DNA of 64,000 nucleotides from a virus. The notes beneath the pieces are model-generated. The model saw only the letters and a list, made by a program, of their open reading frames with translations. It ran no database searches and was not told where the DNA came from. Both the position numbers and the translations under genes were made by a program. Positions 1 through 8,093 of the stretch are shown piece by piece (position 1 is the stretch's first letter; each line of letters opens with the position of its first letter). Location: positions 1 to 64,000 of the IMG/VR virus record IMGVR_UViG_3300047560_002412; one strand, 5' to 3'.

Positions 1-2127
1 GATGTTGAACAAAATCCCGATGTAGGACATACCAATTATCAATATGTAGCAGGCAAACAACGTTTGAGTATGCTACGTAAGGATGTATATGGCGAATATG
101 AGCCTCCTCACCTCTATGAAATAGTAAAAAAGAACGTTGGGGTTGGATTATACACTCCCGAACTATTAGATTGGTATAGCAAAGAAGATTGGGATAAAAT
201 GAATGACATGATAGATCATTCTAAAGACGAAGATTATTCTTATGCAGCCATTGAACAACTAATTGAAAAATATCTAGTACGCAATCGTGCTACAAAAGAA
301 ATTTATGAAACACCACAGGTCCGTTATATGATAGCGGCTGCTACGGTGTTTCATAAAGAAGAGCCAAATACGGCTCGTATGCGTTATATAAAGGAGTACT
401 ATAATGCTGCTAGTGATGGTTTGTTCACTCTTGCTACTCCTGTTCTCGCTGGCCTCGGAACCCCGACAAAGCAGTTTAGTAGTTGCGTTCTTATCCGTAG
501 CGATGATGACCTTGACAGCATTTTTGCATCAGGTGAAATGATGGCCAAATATGCCAGCAAACGTGCTGGCATCGGTTTGGAGATTGGACGTCTTCGTCCG
601 CTAGGTAGCCCCATTCGCGGTGGGGAGATCATGCACACCGGTATGATACCATTTTTAAAGAAATGGTTTGGTGATCTTCGTTCATGCTCACAAGGAGGAA
701 TCAGAAATGCGAGTGCGACGGTTTTTTATCCTATTTGGCATCATCAGTTTGATGATCTCATCGTACTTAAGAACAATCAAGGAACTGAGGAGACTAGGGT
801 AAGGCACATGGACTATGGAGTAGTCTTATCTGCTTTCTTCTGGAGAAGATTTAAAAATAAAGAAGATATTACCTTCTTTGATCCTAATGAAGTGCCTGAC
901 TTATACGAAGCATTTTATAAAAATACTTCTTTGTTTGAAGAACTATATGTTAAGTACGAAAAACGTAAAGACCTAAGAAAGAAAACAATGAGTGCCGAAG
1001 AAGTATTCAAGAGCGGCATTCTTAAGGAGCGTACAGATACAGGTCGCATCTATTTGGTGTTTATTGATAATGTTATGAACCAAGGACCATTTGATCCTGA
1101 GTATCATACAATCTATCAAAGTAACTTGTGCTGTGAGATCTTATTACCAACCCGTCCATTTAAGAGATTAGACGACGAGGAGGGACGCATAGCGTTATGT
1201 ACACTGGGATCCATCAACTGGGGTGCGTTCCGTAACCCAGAAGACATGCGCAGAGCATGTCGCATATTACAGCGTAGTCTATGTAATATTCTAGACTATC
1301 AGGATTTCTTAAGTATTCAAAGTAAATTGAGTAATGACGAAATCCAACCATTAGGCATCGGTGTTACTAACCTAGCATACTGGCATGCCAAACGTGGATT
1401 GAAGTATGGTGAAAAAGATTCTTTGGCTGAAGTTAAAAGCTGGATGGAACATCAAGCCTATTACTTAACAGAATCTACGGTTGAACTTGCCCGAGAGCGT
1501 GGCGCTTGTCTGCATAGCACACATACACGATACGGCAAGGGAGAATTTCCATGGGAACACAGAGCCAATGGTGTAAATGATCTAACAGATTTTACTCCAG
1601 AGCTTGATTGGGAATCATTGCGAACAGAGATGAAACAATACGGAGTACGAAATGCCACACTTATGGCTATCGCCCCTGTTGAAAGTTCTAGTGTTGTTAT
1701 TAACAGCACCAATGGTATTGAAATGCCTATGAGCCTTATTTCAACTAAGGAATCAAAGGCAGGTAGCTTTACACAAGTTGTTCCAGACTATCACAAATTA
1801 AAAAACAAGTATCAACTTATGTGGGAACAAAAAGATTGTCAAGGTTATTTAAAAACTGCGGCAGTTCTTGCGGCCTATGTAGATCAAAGTATCTCTACAA
1901 ATACGTTCTACAACCCAGCACACTTTCCAGACCGTAAAGTTCCAACTACATTAATTGCTAAGAATTTGATGCAAGCACACATGTGGGGCATTAAGACTTT
2001 TTACTATAGTTTGATTAACAAACAAGGTGCTAAACACGAAGACAAGACCCCCGAAGTACACTATAATGGTTTCCATAACGAAAGAGAATTAATCGAAGAA
2101 GAAGATTGTGAGGCTTGCAAGTTATGA
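1..2127 (+). CDS. nrdA: Ribonucleoside-diphosphate reductase class Ia, alpha subunit (5' end outside window)
   Basis: Catalytic subunit that reduces ribonucleoside diphosphates to deoxy forms. The frame is open to base 1 and its first residues still match NrdA, so the ATG at 64 is internal and the true start lies upstream. Visible hallmarks: FSSCVLI (first redox cysteine), QSNLCCEI (N, C, E of the radical site), IALCTLGSIN (second redox cysteine), TFYYS (the two tyrosines of radical transfer) and a C-terminal CEAC thiol pair. The tail spacing is C-x2-C rather than the C-x4-C of E. coli. The TGA stop overlaps the next start by four bases (ATGA). First gene of an operon with sod, iscU, iscA, nrdB and grx. 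Confidence 0.95.
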   Translation, partial: DVEQNPDVGHTNYQYVAGKQRLSMLRKDVYGEYEPPHLYEIVKKNVGVGLYTPELLDWYSKEDWDKMNDMIDHSKDEDYSYAAIEQLIEKYLVRNRATKEIYETPQVRYMIAAATVFHKEEPNTARMRYIKEYYNAASDGLFTLATPVLAGLGTPTKQFSSCVLIRSDDDLDSIFASGEMMAKYASKRAGIGLEIGRLRPLGSPIRGGEIMHTGMIPFLKKWFGDLRSCSQGGIRNASATVFYPIWHHQFDDLIVLKNNQGTEETRVRHMDYGVVLSAFFWRRFKNKEDITFFDPNEVPDLYEAFYKNTSLFEELYVKYEKRKDLRKKTMSAEEVFKSGILKERTDTGRIYLVFIDNVMNQGPFDPEYHTIYQSNLCCEILLPTRPFKRLDDEEGRIALCTLGSINWGAFRNPEDMRRACRILQRSLCNILDYQDFLSIQSKLSNDEIQPLGIGVTNLAYWHAKRGLKYGEKDSLAEVKSWMEHQAYYLTESTVELARERGACLHSTHTRYGKGEFPWEHRANGVNDLTDFTPELDWESLRTEMKQYGVRNATLMAIAPVESSSVVINSTNGIEMPMSLISTKESKAGSFTQVVPDYHKLKNKYQLMWEQKDCQGYLKTAAVLAAYVDQSISTNTFYNPAHFPDRKVPTTLIAKNLMQAHMWGIKTFYYSLINKQGAKHEDKTPEVHYNGFHNERELIEEEDCEACKL

Positions 2128-2681
2128 CCTTTAATTTTATTAGAAACGTATTGAAGGAAGGAAAAGCACACATACTAGAAATAGAAAAACTTCCATACGA
2201 TTCAAACGAATTAAATCCTTCAATATCAAAATCTACTATAGATTATCATTACGAAAAATTAGCCAAGACATATGCAGAAAGATATAATGCAGGCGAAGGC
2301 GATCCAAGTTTCAACGAAGCAGGTGTTTTCCTTCACAACATTTTATTTCAACAATACCATGAATATAATTCTCAAAATAAACCAACCGGTAAATCCTTAG
2401 AGTTTATCGAGAGTCGGTTTACTACCTTTGATAAATTTAAAGAAGAATTTTTAAAAATTGCTATGACCGTTCAAGGTAGTGGATGGGTTTATCTTTCAAA
2501 ATCTGGAGAGATTAAAACTATAAAAAATCATGAAATAAAAAAAGATATTTTAGTACTAGTTGACTGGTGGGAACATGCCTGGGCATTAGACTATCAATCG
2601 GATAAGAAAAAATATTTAGAAAACCAATGGAAAATCATTAACTGGGAGAAAATAAATGGCTTACTCAGACAAGGTTATTGA
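2124..2681 (+). CDS. sodB: Fe/Mn superoxide dismutase (SodB-like)
   Basis: About 185 residues, converting superoxide to peroxide and oxygen. All four metal ligands are visible: H in DYHYEK, H in FLHNILF, and D and H in VDWWEHAW. The SGWVYL and GKSLEFI blocks also fit the family. The histidine that follows the first ligand in E. coli SodB (KHHQTY) is absent here (KLAKTY), so the active-site gateway differs. I prefer ATG 2124 over the TTG at 2115 because a GAGG motif lies about ten bases upstream and it gives an ATGA overlap with nrdA. The 3' end overlaps iscU by 26 bases. Fe versus Mn preference cannot be decided. Confidence 0.88.
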   Translation: MTFNFIRNVLKEGKAHILEIEKLPYDSNELNPSISKSTIDYHYEKLAKTYAERYNAGEGDPSFNEAGVFLHNILFQQYHEYNSQNKPTGKSLEFIESRFTTFDKFKEEFLKIAMTVQGSGWVYLSKSGEIKTIKNHEIKKDILVLVDWWEHAWALDYQSDKKKYLENQWKIINWEKINGLLRQGY

Positions 2682-3036
2682 TCATTACGAAAATCCTCGT
2701 AACGTTGGCAGTTTTGATAAATCAGATCCCAACGTTGGTACAGGCATGGTAGGGGCACCTGCTTGCGGTGACGTAATGAAACTACAAATTAAGGTAAATG
2801 ATCAAGGCATAATTGAAGATGCTAAATTTAAAACTTACGGCTGCGGATCGGCAATTGCGTCTAGCTCTCTTGTCACAGAATGGCTCAAAGGTAAGACTCT
2901 TGACGAAGCAGGAAGCATTAAGAATTCTGCGATTGCAGAAGAACTCGCCCTCCCTCCGGTCAAAATACATTGTAGCATATTGGCAGAAGATGCGATTAAA
3001 GCGGCAGTAAATGATTACCGTAACCGACACAGCTAA
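2656..3036 (+). CDS. iscU: Iron-sulfur cluster scaffold IscU-like
   Basis: 126 residues, the usual IscU length. Scaffold on which [2Fe-2S] clusters are assembled before transfer. Ligands are seen as ACGD (first Cys and Asp), YGCGSA (second Cys) and IHCS (His-Cys). The LPPVK motif that binds the HscA-type Hsp70 is intact at ELALPPVKIHC. It overlaps sod at its start and iscA at its end by 26 bases each, implying coupled translation. A DnaK is encoded further downstream (21.6 kb), but no cysteine desulfurase is seen, so sulfur would have to come from the host. Confidence 0.92.
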   Translation: MAYSDKVIDHYENPRNVGSFDKSDPNVGTGMVGAPACGDVMKLQIKVNDQGIIEDAKFKTYGCGSAIASSSLVTEWLKGKTLDEAGSIKNSAIAEELALPPVKIHCSILAEDAIKAAVNDYRNRHS

Positions 3037-3337
3037 AATTAAAATTAAGCAACTTCTTAAGAATCGAGGCAAAGGAGTAGGAATTCGATTAGGAGTCAAA
3101 ACTACTGGTTGCAGTGGATTGGCATATGTGTTAGAATATGTAGATGAATATACGGCCGAAGTAGGAGTTACTAACTTTGCCACTGATGAATTTGTAGTAT
3201 TAGTTGATGCTAAAAGTTTGGTATATATGAACGGTCTTACGGTTGATTGGGTACGTAATGGACTTAATGAAGGTTTTGAATTTTTTAATCCCAACGAAAA
3301 GGATCGTTGTGGGTGCGGTGAAAGTTTTAGAGTATAA
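3011..3337 (+). CDS. iscA: A-type iron-sulfur carrier IscA-like
   Basis: 108 residues. A-type proteins carry or repair Fe-S clusters. The three conserved cysteines are present: one in TTGCSGLAY and two in the C-terminal CGCGESF. The start overlaps iscU by 26 bases and the stop is two bases before nrdB. Its place between iscU and nrdB suggests iron cofactor supply for phage enzymes, which is an inference from context. Confidence 0.9.
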   Translation: MITVTDTAKIKIKQLLKNRGKGVGIRLGVKTTGCSGLAYVLEYVDEYTAEVGVTNFATDEFVVLVDAKSLVYMNGLTVDWVRNGLNEGFEFFNPNEKDRCGCGESFRV

Positions 3338-3339
3338 TA

Positions 3340-4440
3340 ATGAGTAAACAACAATATAATTTAAACACAAAGACAGACTATTTAAATCGTAAGATGTTTT
3401 TGGACCCAGCTGGTCCAGTTACCATCCAACGCTTTGAAGAAGTTAAGTATAATAAGATTGCAGATTTTGAAAAGACTGCTCGTGGTTTCTTTTGGGTGCC
3501 GGAAGAAATTAGTTTAACTAAAGATGCTGGCGACTTTAAAGAAGCCAGTGATGCAGTTAAACATATCTTTACAAGCAACTTGTTAAGACAAACAGCATTA
3601 GATAGTTTACAAGGCCGTGGCCCTAGTCAAATTTTTACTCCTGTTGTAAGTCTACCAGAACTAGAAGCACTAGTCTATAACTGGACGTTCTTTGAAACAA
3701 ATATCCATAGTCGTAGTTACAGCCACATCATCCGTAACATCTATAATGTTCCTAAAGAAGTATTCAATACTATCCATGATACAAAAGAAATAGTTGACAT
3801 GGCTTCGAGTGTGGGCAAATATTATGACAAATTGCATGTGGCTAATTGTAATGTAGAAGCTGGATTGATGGTTGAGGAAGAGTACCACATTAAAGCAATT
3901 TGGTTAGCACTACACGCAAGTTATGCCTTAGAAGCATTCCGCTTTATGGTATCATTCGCTACTTCACTCGCAATGGTAGAGAACAAGATCTTTATTGGCA
4001 ATGGTAACATTATCAGCTTGATTCTACAAGACGAATTATTACACAAGGCATGGACAGCTTATATCATTAACCAAGTTGTTAAGGAAGATCCTCGTTTTGC
4101 TAAAGTGGCACAAGAATGCCAGGATGAAGTAATTCAAATTTACAAAGACGTTATTGCTGAAGAAAAAGCATGGGCAGATTATTTGTTCCAGAAAGGTCCA
4201 GTTATTGGACTTAACGCAAATATCTTAAAAGACTTTGTTGATTATACTGCATTAGTTTCTTTAAAAGATATTGGTATTAAGTATTGGAATACTAGTCCCA
4301 AGACCACTCCTATTCCGTGGTTCAATAAGCATAGCGATACAAGCAAAAAGCAATCGGCATTACAAGAAACAGAGTCTACAAGTTATGTTATTGGCGTCAT
4401 GTCAGATGCAATCGACTATTCAGAATTACCGACTATATAA
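3340..4440 (+). CDS. nrdB: Ribonucleoside-diphosphate reductase class Ia, beta subunit
   Basis: 366 residues, close to the family length. Holds the diiron-tyrosyl radical needed by NrdA. Visible: LDSLQ (Asp ligand), FETNIHSRSYSHI (Glu and His ligands plus the radical Tyr), further ligands in VEEEYH, ALEAFRF and LQDELLHKAW, and a C-terminal tail with the conserved Tyr in SYVIG. Starts two bases after iscA. The radical tyrosine is retained, so this is a standard class Ia enzyme and not a tyrosine-less variant. Confidence 0.95.
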   Translation: MSKQQYNLNTKTDYLNRKMFLDPAGPVTIQRFEEVKYNKIADFEKTARGFFWVPEEISLTKDAGDFKEASDAVKHIFTSNLLRQTALDSLQGRGPSQIFTPVVSLPELEALVYNWTFFETNIHSRSYSHIIRNIYNVPKEVFNTIHDTKEIVDMASSVGKYYDKLHVANCNVEAGLMVEEEYHIKAIWLALHASYALEAFRFMVSFATSLAMVENKIFIGNGNIISLILQDELLHKAWTAYIINQVVKEDPRFAKVAQECQDEVIQIYKDVIAEEKAWADYLFQKGPVIGLNANILKDFVDYTALVSLKDIGIKYWNTSPKTTPIPWFNKHSDTSKKQSALQETESTSYVIGVMSDAIDYSELPTI

Positions 4441-4442
4441 TC

Positions 4443-4610
4443 ATGTATAAAGTTTTTTATAAAAAAAGATCGCCATATGAAAATTGGCAAGCAGTTGGAA
4501 CTTATAGTTCAGAACAATCAGCCATTGCAGCCGCAATGAACAAGAAAAAACAGGGGGCTATGATGGTTCGTGTTACTGACAAGTCAGGAAGTGTAGTTTT
4601 TACAAATTAA
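4443..4610 (+). CDS. Small basic protein of unknown function
   Basis: A 55-residue ORF beginning MYKVFYKKRSPYENW, in the same direction as its neighbours and filling the gap between nrdB and grx. It starts two bases after the nrdB stop and ends eleven bases before grx, so it fits the operon. It is rich in Lys and aromatic residues, with no signal peptide or known motif. No upstream Shine-Dalgarno is clear; translation may be coupled to nrdB. Confidence 0.6.
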   Translation: MYKVFYKKRSPYENWQAVGTYSSEQSAIAAAMNKKKQGAMMVRVTDKSGSVVFTN

Positions 4611-4621
4611 AGGAAGTTTAA

Positions 4622-4852
4622 ATGAAAGCAGTTGTATGGAGCAAATATCATTGTCCTTATTGCGACCAAGCTAAGGCTCTGTTAAAGCAAAAAGGCATTC
4701 AGTTTGAAGAAAAGAAAATTGGCGACGGATACTCAAAAGAAGATTTATTAGAAGCTGTTCCTACAGCTCGTACCGTTCCACAGATTTTTTTAGATGAAGA
4801 ATTAATTGGTGGTTTTCAAGAATTAAAGAAAAGGTTAGAAAATGTTAATTGA
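4622..4852 (+). CDS. grx: Glutaredoxin
   Basis: 76 residues with the CPYC active site near residue 11, the cis-proline motif TVPQ near residue 57 and a glycine pair (IGGF), in the order seen in classical glutaredoxins. It would reduce the C-terminal thiols of NrdA or other disulfides. An AAGGAAG ribosome binding site lies just before the ATG. The 3' end overlaps the next gene by 11 bases. Its place in the nrd operon supports a role as hydrogen donor for ribonucleotide reductase. Confidence 0.9.
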   Translation: MKAVVWSKYHCPYCDQAKALLKQKGIQFEEKKIGDGYSKEDLLEAVPTARTVPQIFLDEELIGGFQELKKRLENVN

Positions 4853-5138
4853 TAAAGGTGTAGCAGAAGGTGAAGTTGTAACAATTAAGATGGCAACAGG
4901 TGAAGAACTTTTAGCAACATATGTTGAAGTTACACCAAACGGACACAAAGTTAAACGTCCTATGGTCTTAAGTGTTTCGCAAAAAGGTATTGGTATGATG
5001 CCATATATCTTTACGGTCCACCCAGATAAAGAGATTGTTCTTAATTCTGGAACTATCATGGCTATTGTGCCAACAGAAAAAGATTTTGCTAATCAGTATT
5101 TGCAAAGCACAACTGGAATAGCCTTAGCAGGAGTCTAA
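4842..5138 (+). CDS. Conserved phage-type hypothetical protein, possible Sm-like fold
   Basis: 98 residues, beta-strand rich. The opening GEVVTIKMATGEELLATYVEV resembles the strand pattern of small Sm-like or gpW-sized barrels, but this is only a shape impression. It overlaps grx by 11 bases and ends one base before the PAAR gene. Function unknown. Confidence 0.65.
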   Translation: MLIDKGVAEGEVVTIKMATGEELLATYVEVTPNGHKVKRPMVLSVSQKGIGMMPYIFTVHPDKEIVLNSGTIMAIVPTEKDFANQYLQSTTGIALAGV

Positions 5139-5139
5139 C

Positions 5140-5403
5140 ATGCCGGGAATATCAAGAGTAGGAGTAGATGCTGCAGGCGGAACTATTGTAGGTAATCTTG
5201 CACCTACGGTTAAGGTGAATGGTTCTCCAGTGGCAGTTAAAGGAGCGGCAGTTTCTGGTCATGGAAGATCTCCGCACTCTGGTCCAGTTATGTCTGGTTC
5301 GTCAGGAACGGTCAAAGCTAATGGTATTCCTATATGTCGTGCAGGCGACGCCGCTACTTGTGGTCATGCTGCCAGCGGTAGCGGAGATGTGAAAGCAGGT
5401 TAA
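5140..5403 (+). CDS. PAAR-domain tail spike tip protein
   Basis: 87 residues forming a single PAAR domain, which sharpens the tip of the phage tail spike (T4 gp5.4 type) or of type VI secretion spikes. The Gly-rich repeats with metal-binding His and Cys (SGHGRSPHSG, ICRAGDAATCGHA) are present. No fused effector is present. Tight spacing to both neighbours suggests the same transcript. The phage context favours a virion component. Confidence 0.88.
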   Translation: MPGISRVGVDAAGGTIVGNLAPTVKVNGSPVAVKGAAVSGHGRSPHSGPVMSGSSGTVKANGIPICRAGDAATCGHAASGSGDVKAG

Positions 5404-5404
5404 T

Positions 5405-5815
5405 ATGAAAAAGTTTTTTTGGAATGTTTTAGGATTTCTATCATTAGGCATGGCCTATATTGGTTTAATTACCCCAGGTATTCCATATAGTCCTTTTGTA
5501 GTTTTTGCCGCATATTGTTTTTCAAAAGGCAGCGAACGTATGCATCGCTGGATATACAATCACAAAATATTTGGACCATTCCTTACTAACTGGAATGAGA
5601 AACGTGTGTTCCCACAGAAGATGCGTTACCTAATGTTTTTTATGATGAGCCTTAGTTTAGTGCTTATGTTTACAGGAGGAGTTAAACCAATTGGAATTAT
5701 CAGTACTGCTATCTTTATGGCCCTTGTGGCTTTTTGGGCTTGTCGTTATCCTAACTCTGTTGAAGAACACGATCGTAGAAAAGCTGAAGGAAAAAAAATA
5801 GGATGGATTAAATGA
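5405..5815 (+). CDS. DUF454/YbaN-like inner-membrane protein
   Basis: 136 residues matching the YbaN family pattern: an N-terminal membrane segment ending in TPGIPYSPF, then FAAYCFSKGSERMHRW and a middle loop with FGPFLTNW. Two more hydrophobic segments follow, at about residues 72-92 and 95-112. YbaN function is unknown. The stop overlaps the next start (ATGA). Its presence in a phage is unusual and it is probably host-derived. Confidence 0.85.
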   Translation: MKKFFWNVLGFLSLGMAYIGLITPGIPYSPFVVFAAYCFSKGSERMHRWIYNHKIFGPFLTNWNEKRVFPQKMRYLMFFMMSLSLVLMFTGGVKPIGIISTAIFMALVAFWACRYPNSVEEHDRRKAEGKKIGWIK

Positions 5816-6441
5816 TAAAAGGAAGTGTTCATCATATTTGGCCTATCCCCCTTTATCAGTCTAAATTAGACCCTGTTGATCCTTTAACTTATGCATATTT
5901 GTATAATCAAGAATTTAGTAATTTTGGAGATGAAAATTTTACACATTTAGAAACTCCAAATAGATTTTTATTAAATTTACCAAAATTAAAAAAATTAAAA
6001 TCTCAAATACAAGATCATATTGATTATTTTGTCTACGATGTTATAGGTGTTTCAAAAGATCAAAAATGGGAAATTACAACCAGTTGGATTAATAAATCAT
6101 TTCCTAACGGATATCATCCAAACCACTGGCACAGCAATGCATTGATTAGTGGTGTGTGGTATATGAAAGCACCTAAAAACTGCGGAGACATAGAATTTCA
6201 TAAAGATAGAGGACATACAAATTTGTGGAGAGATACTTTTTGTATAGATTTTAATAAAACTACACAATTTCATTCTCCAGTTTCTATTGAACCTATTGAA
6301 AACGAAATACTCATGTTCCCATCTCTTTTAAATCATAATGTTGCACAGAATAAATCTAATGAAGAACGATATAGTCTAGCATTTAATGTATTCCCAAGAG
6401 GAATTATTGGCCAAGGCGGAAATAGTGAAATTTCTCTATGA
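5812..6441 (+). CDS. 2OG-Fe(II) oxygenase-like protein (TIGR02466-like), copy 1
   Basis: 209 residues. Pattern of the putative 2OG-Fe(II) oxygenase family seen in aquatic phages: WINKSFPNGYHPNHWHSNALISGVWY (metal His region), then GDIEFH, FPSLLNHNV (distal His) and an Arg in ERYSLAFNVFPRG. Substrate unknown. It is a tandem paralogue of the next gene, with shared SLAFNVFPRG and FPSLL blocks. ATGA overlaps at both ends point to translational coupling. The family call is from motif order only. Confidence 0.78.
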   Translation: MIKGSVHHIWPIPLYQSKLDPVDPLTYAYLYNQEFSNFGDENFTHLETPNRFLLNLPKLKKLKSQIQDHIDYFVYDVIGVSKDQKWEITTSWINKSFPNGYHPNHWHSNALISGVWYMKAPKNCGDIEFHKDRGHTNLWRDTFCIDFNKTTQFHSPVSIEPIENEILMFPSLLNHNVAQNKSNEERYSLAFNVFPRGIIGQGGNSEISL

Positions 6442-7067
6442 TAGATTATTCTGTTACACCATTATTCCCTGTCCCGTTATATAGAACACCACTAGGTAGT
6501 TTAGAAAAAAACATTAGGGAATTAATAGAAACTCTTGAATTTGAAGAAATGCCTTCTAAAAATGGTCATTATACCGTTAACAAATATATTCTAGATCAAG
6601 AAAAATTTACACCATTAAAAAATAGAATACAATATCATGTAAATAATTTTTTATACGAAGTATTAGGATGTGATAAAAATTTAGAATTTCAAATTCAAAA
6701 TAGCTGGATTAATAGACATTCTTTAAACGATTGGGCTGATTCTCATAGACACAATAATAGTTTAATCAGCGGAGTTTATTATATCGATGTTAACGATGAT
6801 TCGGGAACTATTACATTTTTAAAAGACAAAAGTCATTATAATCTATGGCCCGAGATGATTGATGTTGAAATTGATCAAACAAAATTAAATTTTTTTAATG
6901 CTCAAACATGGGATGTACTTCCAAAGAAAAACGATCTTATTATGTTTCCTTCTTTGTTATATCATGCTGTTAGCGAAAATAAATCAAATAAACTTAGATA
7001 TAGTCTAGCATTTAATGTATTTCCAAGAGGAACACTAGGCGGATCAATTAACACTTTAAAAATATGA
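6438..7067 (+). CDS. 2OG-Fe(II) oxygenase-like protein (TIGR02466-like), copy 2
   Basis: 209 residues, exactly the same length as its upstream paralogue and sharing its core: SWINRHSLNDWADSHRHNNSLISGVYY, then FLKD, FPSLLYHAV and RYSLAFNVFPRG. Metal-binding His residues and the distal His and Arg are kept. The pair looks like a local duplication followed by strong divergence in the first 60 residues. It overlaps both neighbours by four bases. Confidence 0.78.
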   Translation: MIDYSVTPLFPVPLYRTPLGSLEKNIRELIETLEFEEMPSKNGHYTVNKYILDQEKFTPLKNRIQYHVNNFLYEVLGCDKNLEFQIQNSWINRHSLNDWADSHRHNNSLISGVYYIDVNDDSGTITFLKDKSHYNLWPEMIDVEIDQTKLNFFNAQTWDVLPKKNDLIMFPSLLYHAVSENKSNKLRYSLAFNVFPRGTLGGSINTLKI

Positions 7068-7366
7068 AATGTGAAAAAGGTGACATTGCTAAAATTATAA
7101 TGAGCCTACGTCCGCAGAACATAGGAAAAACCGTATTGGTGGAAAACTATATTGGACATTTTAATGAGGGCGAAGAATTTGATTTTCGCGGAATTATATG
7201 CAAAGCTCAAATTACAGATCACTATTGGTGGATCTCTACTGATCACGGTCTCCAAAATATGCTAGGTGATACACCCAAAGCATACATTCCAGACACGTGG
7301 TTAGATCCGTTGCGTCCAAATAAACTTAGCCAAACTGAAGAAGAACGTCTTGACTTAACTGCTTAA
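7064..7366 (+). CDS. Hypothetical protein
   Basis: 100 residues beginning MKCEKGDIAKIIMS and ending with a typical phage-type tail AYIPDTWLDPLRP. The pattern suggests a small beta-barrel, with no catalytic motif seen. It overlaps the preceding oxygenase gene by four bases and is followed by the CUA tRNA. Function unknown. Confidence 0.65.
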   Translation: MKCEKGDIAKIIMSLRPQNIGKTVLVENYIGHFNEGEEFDFRGIICKAQITDHYWWISTDHGLQNMLGDTPKAYIPDTWLDPLRPNKLSQTEEERLDLTA

Positions 7367-7386
7367 CTATCGCATAATACACTAAT

Positions 7387-7461
7387 GCGCTAGAAGCTAA
7401 CTGGTCAAGCAAGAGCCTCTAAAACTCCGAGTAGTGGGTTCAATTCCCACCTAGCGCACCA
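7387..7461 (+). tRNA. tRNA with anticodon CUA (putative amber suppressor)
   Basis: Cloverleaf read by hand. The acceptor stem GCGCTAG pairs perfectly with CTAGCGC, with discriminator A and encoded CCA. The T arm is GTGGG-loop-CCCAC with TTCAATT, the D stem is GCT/AGC and the variable loop has 5 nt. With the standard U33, the loop CTCTAAA gives anticodon CUA (7419-7421), which reads UAG. The anticodon stem has A-C mismatches at 27-43 and 31-39. It stands alone, far from the main tRNA array. Amino-acid identity cannot be assigned. The alternative UAA (Leu) anticodon would need C33 and a worse stem. Confidence 0.7.
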
Positions 7462-7472
7462 AAGGATTTTTT

Positions 7473-7715
7473 ATGCCATTTGAAACCAAAGAAGAAGCAC
7501 AAGCGTGGATTCGTAAAATTATGGGCCCTCCTAAACGTAGGCTTGAAGGCGCAGAACACGATCGTGTTTGGCTTATGCTTCAAATGACAGAACCAGTTAG
7601 AGAGACTAATAATCAACATAGCTGGTGTGCAGAATACAACATTGGCGGAATAATGTACGATGTGCATTATTTCCCAGAAGAGGATCCATTTATTGAGGTG
7701 TATCTAAATGATTGA
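7473..7715 (+). CDS. Hypothetical protein
   Basis: 80 residues, beginning MPFETKEEAQAWIRK, acidic and aromatic. AAAGGA lies upstream of the ATG. It begins 11 bases after the CUA tRNA and overlaps the next gene by 8 bases. No family recognised. Confidence 0.6.
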   Translation: MPFETKEEAQAWIRKIMGPPKRRLEGAEHDRVWLMLQMTEPVRETNNQHSWCAEYNIGGIMYDVHYFPEEDPFIEVYLND

Positions 7716-8013
7716 TTACTTTGAAGCACTGAGAGAAATGCACACGGGTAAGGTTGTAAAGTATGTAGGCACGGTCAACGGCAATGTATGGTCGGACAAT
7801 GGTGCCAGTTTCTGTATGTGTCGCGGTTGTATCTTTCTGTTTGACAACGGAGTAATCAAATGGAACAAACTAGGATACATGGTTTACGATCCAGACTTTC
7901 GTTATGAACTTACAGGCGAAACCGTTGATCCAAGAGCCTGGAAACCAGAAAAGAACAAAAAAGAGATTAAATCTAAACTCGGATATTCACGCATTGGTCT
8001 TAACAATGTGTAA
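7708..8013 (+). CDS. Hypothetical protein
   Basis: 101 residues beginning MIDYFEALREMHTGKVVKY. The opening has the shape of small DUF2829-type phage proteins (the family that includes the anti-Thoeris protein Tad2), but conserved tryptophans of that family are not clearly present, so this is only a weak possibility. Contains a CMCRGC cysteine cluster. It overlaps its upstream neighbour. Confidence 0.6.
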   Translation: MIDYFEALREMHTGKVVKYVGTVNGNVWSDNGASFCMCRGCIFLFDNGVIKWNKLGYMVYDPDFRYELTGETVDPRAWKPEKNKKEIKSKLGYSRIGLNNV

Positions 8014-8020
8014 ATAAATT

Positions 8021-8072
8021 TGTAGCGGGTGCTACAAACCAACACTCTTTAAATGTTAGGTACTTAGAGTGT
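8021..8072 (+). promoter_or_regulatory. Two hairpins in the 5' leader of the zinc-ribbon gene
   Basis: TGTAGC/GCTACA (8021-8036, loop GGGT) and ACACTCT/AGAGTGT (8042-8072) are perfect 6- and 7-bp stems between the previous stop and the strong AAAGGAG site of the next gene. They may end the upstream transcript or act as an mRNA-stabilising leader. No U run follows, so they are not a classic terminator. Confidence 0.5.
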
Positions 8073-8093
8073 GTACCGTAAAAGGAGATGTAC

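Noticed and set aside
64-66. ATG at 64 as the start of nrdA
   Set aside because: The frame is open to base 1 and the upstream residues still align with NrdA, so the gene is cut by the window edge.
2782-3354. 190-codon minus-strand ORF opposite iscU and iscA
   Set aside because: Shadow of two clear genes on the other strand with no family resemblance.
7708-8013. Tad2-like anti-Thoeris protein
   Set aside because: Only the opening helix is similar; key family residues are not visible.
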